A DNA stretch of 64,000 nucleotides from Aquamicrobium defluvii (lineage in GTDB: Bacteria > Pseudomonadota > Alphaproteobacteria > Rhizobiales > Rhizobiaceae). Shown one piece after another: positions 38,594 through 45,736 of the stretch. The stretch lies in contig NZ_SNZF01000002.1 of the NCBI RefSeq assembly GCF_004363725.1, forward strand, positions 62,001 to 126,000, written 5' to 3'. The notes under the pieces were generated by a model. The model saw nothing but the letters and a program-made list of their open reading frames with translations. It did no database searches and was not told where the DNA came from. Numbering within the stretch: position 1 is the stretch's first letter; every line of letters starts with the position of its first letter. A program made the position numbers and the translations under genes.

Positions 38594-40189
38594 ATGCGGC
38601 GCATCATAGATTTTTTGCGCCGCCCGCGGTCCGGCACGGACACGCCACGTCCATACTCCGCCGCACGCCGCCTCGGCGCGTGTGCGGCGGTCCTTTCGCT
38701 TTTCACGATTCTCACGCCCGCTGCAGCACAGGACCTGCCCGGCGTTCCCGCCATACGCGACGATCTCACGCCGAAGGACCTCGCCAGGGTCCGGGCGATC
38801 ACCAGGCCGGCCACGGATTTCTCGAAGCCCGAACAGTTCGAGCTGATGCAGGGGGGCGCCGGCACCACGAAGAAGCGCGTGAATGCCGATTCCTTCTCGC
38901 ATTCCAGCGCCAACATCACTTTCGAGGAAGAAGGCACCTTCAAGCTCGGCAACGCCATCTTCCGCAAGAACTGGGTTTCTTCTCCGTCCTCCACGCAGGC
39001 ATCCGACGGGCTGGGGCCGCTCTTCAATGCCCGCGCCTGCCAGAGCTGCCACCTGAAGGACGGGCGCGGCCATCCGCCCGAAGGCAGCGCCGATGCCACT
39101 TCCATGTTCCTGCGGCTGGCGCGGGAGGCCGGGACGGAGGAGGAAAAGCAGGCGGTCGCGTCGCATCAGGTGCTGAATTTTCCCGATCCCGTCTATGGCA
39201 CGCAGTTGCAGGACCTTGCGGTGCCGGGGCTGGCCAGCGAAGGGCGCATGCGTATCGACTATGAGGAAATGCCGGTCACGCTGGACGACGGCACCGTCGT
39301 TTCACTGCGCAAGCCGGCCTATTCGGTGGAGAATCCCGGCTACGGCCCGCTCGACAAGCGCACGACGCTGTCGCCGCGCATCGCCAATCCGATGATCGGC
39401 CTCGGCCTCGTTGAACAGATCCACCCCGCCGACATCCTCGCCAATGCCGACCCGGACGATGCAGACGGGGATGGCATTTCCGGCAGGGCGTCGATCGTGC
39501 GCGACACGCTGAGCGGCGAACTGGCGCTTGGCCGCTTCGGCTGGAAGGCCCAAACCGCCACGATCCGCCAGCAGTCTTCGGACGCGCTGGCCGGCGACAT
39601 CGGCATCTCCTCCCCGGAGGTGCCGCACCACTGGGGCGATTGCACGCCGGCGCAGAAAGCCTGTCTCGACATGCCAACCGGCGTGCAGCCGCGCCTCGGC
39701 GACACCGAAGCGCCCGAGCCGATCATGGAACTGGTGACCTTCTACTCGCAGAACCTGGCCGTTCCGGCACGGCGCAACATCGACAAGCCGCAGGTTCTGG
39801 CCGGCAAGCGGGCCTTCTACGACATGGGCTGCACTTCGTGCCACACGCCCAAATTCGTCACCCGCCGCGATGCGCCCAACAAGGCGCATGCCTTCCAGCT
39901 CATCTGGCCCTATTCCGATTTCCTGCTGCACGACATGGGCGAAGGGCTCGCCGATGGCCAGCAGGTGGGCGTTGCCGACGGCTATGAATGGCGCACGCCG
40001 CCGCTGTGGGGCATCGGACTGACGCAACGGGTCAACAACCACACCTTTTTCCTGCACGATGGCCGTGCCCGCAATCTGACCGAGGCCATATTGTGGCATG
40101 GTGGCGAGGCGCAGAGCGCGCGCGACAAGTTCGCGGCCGCCAGCGCCGAAGAACGCGAAGCCCTTATCGGGTTTCTGGAGTCGCTTTAG
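38594..40189 (+). CDS. Periplasmic dihaem c-type protein, DUF1111 (thiol oxidoreductase-like)
   Basis: 531 residues. After an N-terminal signal (a positively charged start, then LGACAAVLSLFTILTPAAA) come two CxxCH haem sites: CQSCH in the N-terminal half and CTSCH in the C-terminal half. GLGPLFNARACQSCHLKDGRG and TPPLWGIGLTQRVNNHTFFLHDGRARNLTEAILWHGGEA mark DUF1111, related to dihaem peroxidases. It is often encoded between two imelysin genes, exactly as here, and probably handles electrons for periplasmic iron oxidation or reduction. The stop abuts the ATG of the next gene. Confidence 0.93.
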   Translation: MRRIIDFLRRPRSGTDTPRPYSAARRLGACAAVLSLFTILTPAAAQDLPGVPAIRDDLTPKDLARVRAITRPATDFSKPEQFELMQGGAGTTKKRVNADSFSHSSANITFEEEGTFKLGNAIFRKNWVSSPSSTQASDGLGPLFNARACQSCHLKDGRGHPPEGSADATSMFLRLAREAGTEEEKQAVASHQVLNFPDPVYGTQLQDLAVPGLASEGRMRIDYEEMPVTLDDGTVVSLRKPAYSVENPGYGPLDKRTTLSPRIANPMIGLGLVEQIHPADILANADPDDADGDGISGRASIVRDTLSGELALGRFGWKAQTATIRQQSSDALAGDIGISSPEVPHHWGDCTPAQKACLDMPTGVQPRLGDTEAPEPIMELVTFYSQNLAVPARRNIDKPQVLAGKRAFYDMGCTSCHTPKFVTRRDAPNKAHAFQLIWPYSDFLLHDMGEGLADGQQVGVADGYEWRTPPLWGIGLTQRVNNHTFFLHDGRARNLTEAILWHGGEAQSARDKFAAASAEEREALIGFLESL

Positions 40190-41260
40190 ATGAAAGCACC
40201 GGCGCTCGCATTCACCTTGTCCCTTTTCATGCCGGTCGCGGCGCACGCAGCCATGCCGGCCTCCGATGTGATCGGGCAGGCGATCGACGGCTTCATCCGC
40301 CCGGCCTATGGCGATCTCGCCGAGCGCACCGCCGCGCTTGAAAAATCGGTCGAAGCCCTGTGCGCCACGCCATCGCAGGCATCGCTTGACGCCGCGCGCG
40401 CCGGCTTCGCGCAGGCGGCGCAAGGCTGGGCGAAGGTGGAACTGATCATGTTCGGCCCGATCCGCGAGGACAACCGGCTGGAGCGGATGCTGTTCTGGCC
40501 GGACCGCAAGAGCATTGGACTCAAACAGGTTCAGGCGGCGCTTGCCAGCAAGGACCCTGACGCCGCCGACGCGGAGAAGATCGCCCGAAAGAGCGTCGCC
40601 ATGCAGGGTTTCGGCGCGCTGGAATATGTTCTGTTCGGCACGGACGCAGACGAGCTGGCGACGCCGGAGGGAGCCTGGCGCTGCACCTTCGGGGCTGCCG
40701 TTGCCGGCAATATCGCGACCATCAGCGCCGATGTGCGCGACGGCTGGAACAAACCGGACGGCTTTGCCGCGATCTGGTCGAACCCCGGCCCGGACAACCT
40801 CACCTACCGCAACGGCGCCGAGGCCGTGACCGAACTGATGGGCGTGTTCATCAACGGGCTGGAGATGGTGCGCGACGTACGGCTCAAAGGTTTTCTCGGC
40901 CTGCGTCCGGAGAAGGACAAGCCGAAGCAGGCACTCTACTGGCGCTCGCAGGGCACCACGGCATCGCTGGCCGCCAATCTCGAAGGGCTGGGCGGGCTGT
41001 TCCGGGCCTCGCATCTGGCCGATGCCCTGTCGCCCGAGTCCCGATGGATTTCCGAATCCATCGAAATCCAGTTCGCCAACGGCGCCGAAGCCGCCCGCTC
41101 GGTGAAGGGACCGATGGAAGAGGCGCTTGCCGACCCGGCCCGGCGCGAAAAGCTCGATTATCTGGGTACCGTCACATCCAGCCTCTCCAACCTGTTCGGG
41201 GTTCGGTTGAGCGGCGAATTCGGGCTGACCGCCGGCTTCTCCTCTCTCGACGGAGACTGA
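40190..41260 (+). CDS. Second imelysin-family protein, atypical motif
   Basis: 356 residues. Signal peptide MKAPALAFTLSLFMPVAAHA. The fold is imelysin-like (AQGWAKVELIMFGPI, LERMLFWPD), and the GxHxxE position reads GFGALEYVLFG, so the histidine is replaced by glycine while the glutamate is kept. This paralogue type is usually found beside DUF1111. Metal coordination must differ from the first imelysin. The start codon directly follows the DUF1111 stop, and the next ATG is one base after its own stop, so these three genes are tightly coupled. Confidence 0.9.
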   Translation: MKAPALAFTLSLFMPVAAHAAMPASDVIGQAIDGFIRPAYGDLAERTAALEKSVEALCATPSQASLDAARAGFAQAAQGWAKVELIMFGPIREDNRLERMLFWPDRKSIGLKQVQAALASKDPDAADAEKIARKSVAMQGFGALEYVLFGTDADELATPEGAWRCTFGAAVAGNIATISADVRDGWNKPDGFAAIWSNPGPDNLTYRNGAEAVTELMGVFINGLEMVRDVRLKGFLGLRPEKDKPKQALYWRSQGTTASLAANLEGLGGLFRASHLADALSPESRWISESIEIQFANGAEAARSVKGPMEEALADPARREKLDYLGTVTSSLSNLFGVRLSGEFGLTAGFSSLDGD

Positions 41261-41261
41261 C

Positions 41262-42365
41262 ATGCGCACCCCGCTGATCGACCGCCGCGACTTCCTGCGC
41301 GCCGCAGGCGCGGGCTTTGCCGCTGCCATGACCCCTTCCGCCTGGGCGCGCACGATGACGGCGGACGCCGTGTTCGCCACCGCCTTCGTGCGCCGCAATG
41401 GCAGTTATGGAGCGGCGGTGCTTTCCGAGGACGGCAAGGTGCTGCACACCGTCGATCTGCCGGATCGAGGCCACGACGTGACGTTCGATCCGGTTTCCGG
41501 GCGTTCTGTCGTGTTTGCCCGCCAGCCCGGCACCTTCGCAATGGTGTTCGACCACAGGGGGCGCGAGGAACCGCTGACCATCACCAGCCTGCCCGACCGC
41601 CACTTCTTCGGCCATGGCGTCTTCTCGCATGACGGCGCGCTGCTCTACGCAACCGAGAACGATTTCGACAATGCCGAGGGCATGGTCGGCGTCTACGGTG
41701 CCAGTTCCGGCTTTCAGCGCATCGGCGAGTTTCCAACCTATGGCATGGGCCCGCACGAGCTTCTTCTGCTCGGTGACGGGCGCACGCTGGCCATCGCCAA
41801 TGGCGGCATCGAAACCCATCCCGATTTCGGCCGCGCCGAGCTCAACATCGCCACCATGCAGCCCTCCTATGTGCTGGTCGACCGTATCAGTGGCGATCTC
41901 ATTGAAAAACACGAGCTGCCGGCCGAACTCCACAAACTGTCGATCCGGCACATGGATGCGGATGCCGAAGGCCATGTGTGGTTCGGCTGCCAGTATCGCG
42001 GCGCGGCGACGGACCTGCCGCCCCTCGTCGGCAAGGCCACCCGCGACAAGGGCATTTCGCTGATCGACATGCCACAGGACGTTCTGGCCAGCCTGCGCAA
42101 CTATGTCGGCTCGGTCGCGGCCAATCCGGAAACGGGCCTGGTTGCCGTCACCTCGCCGCAGGGCAACTCGCTGGCCGTGATCGAGGCGGCGAGCGGCAAA
42201 GTGCTTTCAAGGCAGGACATGACCGAAGTGTGCGGGATCGCGCCCGATGGCAAGGGGTTTCTGGCCACCACGGGCGGCGGCGTCATCGTTGGCCCGGACG
42301 GCAAATCGCTCGACGATCCGGATCATGTCTGGGACAACCACATGCTGCGCATCGAAGAGGCGTGA
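41262..42365 (+). CDS. DUF1513 periplasmic beta-propeller protein
   Basis: 367 residues. A Tat-type signal (RRDFLRAAGAGFAAAMTPSAWA) suggests export in folded form. The mature part has repeated beta-propeller-like segments (GHDVTFDPVSGRSVVFARQPG, FGHGVFSHDGALLYATEND, GPHELLLLGDGRTLAIANGG). DUF1513 commonly closes imelysin-DUF1111-imelysin operons; its molecular role is not established. It is the last gene of the iron operon. Confidence 0.92.
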   Translation: MRTPLIDRRDFLRAAGAGFAAAMTPSAWARTMTADAVFATAFVRRNGSYGAAVLSEDGKVLHTVDLPDRGHDVTFDPVSGRSVVFARQPGTFAMVFDHRGREEPLTITSLPDRHFFGHGVFSHDGALLYATENDFDNAEGMVGVYGASSGFQRIGEFPTYGMGPHELLLLGDGRTLAIANGGIETHPDFGRAELNIATMQPSYVLVDRISGDLIEKHELPAELHKLSIRHMDADAEGHVWFGCQYRGAATDLPPLVGKATRDKGISLIDMPQDVLASLRNYVGSVAANPETGLVAVTSPQGNSLAVIEAASGKVLSRQDMTEVCGIAPDGKGFLATTGGGVIVGPDGKSLDDPDHVWDNHMLRIEEA

Positions 42366-42437
42366 AAGCCGGAAACCGGCGGCTCCGCGGCAGGCAACCG
42401 TCTTGCCGCCTGCGCAAGCACCCCGATCTTCAGGGAA

Positions 42438-42475
42438 CCCTGTGTTGTTTTCAGCTCCCTGTGCTGTTTTCAGCT
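42438..42475. repeat. Tandem 19-base duplication
   Basis: CCCTGTGTTGTTTTCAGCT is followed at once by CCCTGTGCTGTTTTCAGCT, 18 of 19 identical. It lies between the DUF1513 stop and the comM 3' end. The preceding CAGGGAACCCTG (42431-42442) is a small palindrome overlapping the first copy. Confidence 0.8.
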
Positions 42476-42655
42476 ACGGGACCCGCCCGGAGGCATGGAT
42501 GCGACAAAACAGACGCCTGGAGCATGCCATCCGGATTTATCCGGGTTCGGCGCTCTGCGGCCGGGCGTTTCCCTCATCCGGCGCAGTTCCTTCATGGAAA
42601 CCGGACTTCGCCCCCGCTGTTCTGCCTGCATCCCTTGTGCTGCCGACCATGTGCT

Positions 42656-43549
42656 TCACGCGGCATTCGCCATGCGCTGGCTGTCCATGCGGTAGGAAAT
42701 GGCTTCCGCCAGATGGATGCGCGACACGGTTTCGCTGCCGTCGAGATCGGCCAGCGTACGCGCCACCTTCAGCACCCGGTGATAGGCACGCCCGGAAAAG
42801 CCGAGCTTCTCGCTGGCATCCTGCAAAAGGGCCAGCCCCGCCTGATCGGGCGCGGCGACCGTCTCGATCAGGGACGGTGGGCACTGGGCATTGGTGAGCG
42901 CGCCATCGGCGCCGGCGCTCTCGAACCTGTCGCGCTGGATTTCTCGCGCGCGCGCCACGCGAATGGCGACGGACGCGCTGGTTTCCGACTTTGCGGGCCG
43001 GATCAGATCTGTGGCCGAAACGGCCGGCACCTCGACCCGCAGGTCGATGCGATCCAGCAGGGGGCCGGAGATGCGCGCCTGATATTCGGTACGGCAGCGC
43101 TCGCCGCGCGCGCAGCGATAGCCCGGCTCGCCGGCCATGCCGCAACGGCACGGGTTCATGGCCGCGACCAGCTGGATACGCGCCGGATAGCTGACCCGGT
43201 GATTGGCGCGCGCGATCATGCAGGAGCCGGTTTCCAGCGGCTGCCTTAAAGCGTCCAGCGTCTGCGGCGAGAACTCGGGCAATTCATCGAGGAACAGCAC
43301 ACCATGATGGGCAAGCGATATCTCCCCGGGCCGTGCGCGGAACCCGCCGCCAACCAGCGCCGCCATCGAGGCGGAGTGATGCGGGGCGCGGAACGGACGC
43401 CGGTCGGTAAGCCGCCCTCCGGCCAGTTCGCCGGCGACGGAGGCGATCATCGACACTTCAAGCAGTTCGCGCGGCGACAGCGGCGGAAGAATGGAAGGCA
43501 GGCGCTGGGCGAGCATCGACTTGCCCGAGCCGGGCGGACCCACCATGAG
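42656..43549 (-). pseudogene. comM: comM (yifB), 3' part, cut off by mobile element
   Basis: Codes for residues ~215-510 of the Mg-chelatase-like AAA+ ATPase ComM: Walker A MVGPPGSGKSMLAQRLPS, Walker B GVLFLDELPEFS, NPCRCGMAG with its cysteines, the arginine-finger region SGPLLDRIDLRVEVP and the C-terminal GFSGRAYHRVLKVARTLADL. ComM is a branch-migration helicase that helps integrate transformed DNA. The N-terminal 214 codons lie 7.5 kb away beyond the element. The element supplies a new in-frame ATG at 43552-43550, so a 298-residue ATPase-domain protein could still be made. Whether it is made is unknown. Confidence 0.93.
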
Positions 43550-43571
43550 CATGATATGGACAAAAGACCCC
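43531..43571. other. attL junction of the mobile element
   Basis: Chromosomal arm CGGGCGG, seven bases, core ATGAG (43545-43549), ten bases, then the element arm ACAAAAGACCCC (43560-43571). It is the left hybrid site, half comM and half element. The same core occurs at the right junction. Confidence 0.85.
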
Positions 43572-43591
43572 TATCGAACTAGATAACCATC

Positions 43592-45178
43592 ATGTCGAAT
43601 CGGCCCATCGCCAAACCGAAGGCATATTCTTACATCCGGTTCTCGACCCCGGAACAAATGCGGGGCGACAGCTTGCGGCGTCAGACGGAAGCCGCAGAAC
43701 GCTACGCTGCACTCCATGGGCTAGAGCTAGACGACAAGCTGACATTCCAAGACCTTGGTGTATCCGCTTTTCGGGGACGAAATAGGGCGGAAGGGATGCT
43801 AGGCGAGTTCCTAGAGTTGGTCCGATCAGGCGACATAGCCATAGGGTCCTATCTTCTAGTCGAGAACCTTGATCGTGTATCCCGAGAGAACGCGCTGGAT
43901 GCCCTTGATGCCCTTAAAGACATAGCGAAAGAGGGGATTACGGTAGTAACTCTCAACGATGGGCGAGCGTACACCCATGAGAGCCTGCGTCAAAACCCTG
44001 TTGACCTCATGGTCGCGGTGATGGTGTTCATGAGGGCGAACGAGGAAAGCGCAACGAAGGCCAAGCGGCTTCGGGAGGCATGGGGAGCAAAGCGCGCGAA
44101 GGCGGAAAAGCAACCGCTAACGAAGCTAAGTCCGGGATGGGTACGCCTTCGAGATGATCGTAGCGGGTTCGATCTGATACCGGAACGGGCAGCTATCGTT
44201 CGGCGCATATTCGAGATGGCAATTGCCGGCAAGGGGCAGCAGTCCATTGCCGAGACGCTAAATCGCGAAGGGGTTCCGGTTTTCGGTCGGGGGAAGCACT
44301 GGCACCGTTCCTACGTCAAAAAGATGCTGGGCAATCCCGCTGTCATCGGACAGTTCACGCCTCACCGCATGGAAATTATCAATGGCAAGCGAGTCCGTGT
44401 CCCCGCCGAGCCAGTAGAAGACTACTTCCCGCAGGCCGTCAGCCGCGAGGTTTTTGAACAGGTGGCAGCCCTCGCGAGCGGGCGCAGTGCGCCGTCGAAA
44501 ACCGAAGGGGCGATGGCTAACATACTGGCAGGGCTTGCGAAGTGTCCGAGGTGTGGTTCCACCATGACGCGCGTCAACAAGGGCGGGAAGAAGGGCGGCC
44601 ACCCCTATCTCATTTGCACGAGGGCCAAAGCAGGCGCGGGCTGCACATACCGCAAGGTCCGCCTAGACCACGTAACAAGGGCGATCATTGATAATGCGGG
44701 TTATCTCATTGGGGAACTTCCCTCCCCCGAGGCAGACCTGCAAGCGCAATGGGACCAGCTATCTCTAGCCCATGACGTGATGGGCGATGAGATCGAGCGG
44801 GTCGTTCAGGCCATAGCAGAGGCCGGACACTCGCCTGCATTGCTCAACCGCCTACGGGCAACAGAGGCCGAGCGTGATCGGATAGCGAACGAACTATCCT
44901 CCGTCGCAACAAGAATGGCCGACACCATCACAAACCGCATCGCCAATACGGGCACCGCTCTGTTGGACGCCGTGGGCGAGCAGCCACACGATATTCCGAA
45001 GGTCAATGCGGTTCTCCGTCAGCTATTTGGGAAAGTCGTGGTGGACTATCGGAGCGGAAGCCTTGTCTTCCACTGGAATCACGTCCCCGATGCAGCCACG
45101 AGCATTGTCTATGGATGGCCCACGGAAACGGACGACGATGACGGGATAATCCCAGCGACATCTTTGCCCCCCTCGTAG
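43592..45178 (+). CDS. Large serine recombinase (integrase of the element)
   Basis: 528 residues. The resolvase-type catalytic domain starts AYSYIRFSTPEQMRGDSLRRQ, with the nucleophile at Ser18. The recombinase domain (GWVRLRDDRSGFDLIPERAAIVRRIFEMA, LNREGVPVFGRGKHWHRSYVKKMLGNPAVIG) and the zinc-ribbon (KCPRCGSTMTRVNKGG, then CTYRKVRLD) follow, with a helical region after. This is the complete large-serine-integrase architecture. It begins 42 bases inside the left junction, the usual place for an integrase beside its att site. The ribosome site is poor. It most likely catalysed the insertion into comM. Confidence 0.93.
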   Translation: MSNRPIAKPKAYSYIRFSTPEQMRGDSLRRQTEAAERYAALHGLELDDKLTFQDLGVSAFRGRNRAEGMLGEFLELVRSGDIAIGSYLLVENLDRVSRENALDALDALKDIAKEGITVVTLNDGRAYTHESLRQNPVDLMVAVMVFMRANEESATKAKRLREAWGAKRAKAEKQPLTKLSPGWVRLRDDRSGFDLIPERAAIVRRIFEMAIAGKGQQSIAETLNREGVPVFGRGKHWHRSYVKKMLGNPAVIGQFTPHRMEIINGKRVRVPAEPVEDYFPQAVSREVFEQVAALASGRSAPSKTEGAMANILAGLAKCPRCGSTMTRVNKGGKKGGHPYLICTRAKAGAGCTYRKVRLDHVTRAIIDNAGYLIGELPSPEADLQAQWDQLSLAHDVMGDEIERVVQAIAEAGHSPALLNRLRATEAERDRIANELSSVATRMADTITNRIANTGTALLDAVGEQPHDIPKVNAVLRQLFGKVVVDYRSGSLVFHWNHVPDAATSIVYGWPTETDDDDGIIPATSLPPS

Positions 45179-45257
45179 CTCCTTAGTGGACGCATTGGAC
45201 AGAACCATCCGGCTCCCCCTATCGGTCTGGTGCTTCTAGCAATCCCCATGCGTCCCC

Positions 45258-45611
45258 TTGGGAGCTTCCCCCTGCCGCCCATCGCGGGCGGTTCCCTCAT
45301 CATCACTACGAACACCATGGAGGTATTCAACGGGTGATGTTCATCATCGTCTTGTCCCCTCGGCTCTGGTCAAGGTGGCCCACCTTGGCCGAGACATTCG
45401 GGACGCCATGGCGGAAGCTGTCAGCCGCCATGTCGATTTCTTCCATGACGGATGGAAGCCAAGGGGTCTGTTCCTGCGCCTGCCGTTCACCAGTATCAGC
45501 ATGTGGCTAGAATGGTCGCCAGTCTCGGTAGGCTGGGGCTATGCGGCCAATCCGCCGAGTGACCGGGAGGTTTACCTTGGGCGTGTCAGGGGCGTGGTTT
45601 CGGTCGGGTAG
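45258..45611 (+). CDS. Hypothetical small protein of the element
   Basis: The open frame is 117 codons and begins with a low-quality N-terminus. The later part (LVKVAHLGRDIRDAMAEAVSRHVDFFHDGWKPRGLFLRLPF, read in two pieces) looks like real protein. No ribosome site supports the first start and I recognise no family. It could be a decayed or chance frame in the 560 bases between the recombinase and the restriction gene. Confidence 0.3.
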   Translation: MGASPCRPSRAVPSSSLRTPWRYSTGDVHHRLVPSALVKVAHLGRDIRDAMAEAVSRHVDFFHDGWKPRGLFLRLPFTSISMWLEWSPVSVGWGYAANPPSDREVYLGRVRGVVSVG

Positions 45612-45640
45612 ATAGATGGTTTCCCTGCAATAGGTTTTTC

Positions 45641-45735
45641 GTGCTGCGGTGATAACCGTAGAAAGGCGTTGACGGGGATGGGTAGTAATCCCTCGCCTTG
45701 TCACAATCACGCGCCCACGGTCGCCACCGCAGCAC
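45641..45735. repeat. Dispersed element repeat, copy A, with long-stem inverted ends
   Basis: GTGCTGCGGTG (45641-45651) is the exact inverse of CACCGCAGCAC (45725-45735). Inside is a smaller hairpin built on GGCG...CGCC. The copy shares GCTGCGGT, CCGTAGA, GGCGTTG and CGGTCGCCAC with two other copies in the element. It starts one base after the restriction-modification stop codon. Confidence 0.6.
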
Positions 45736-45736
45736 G

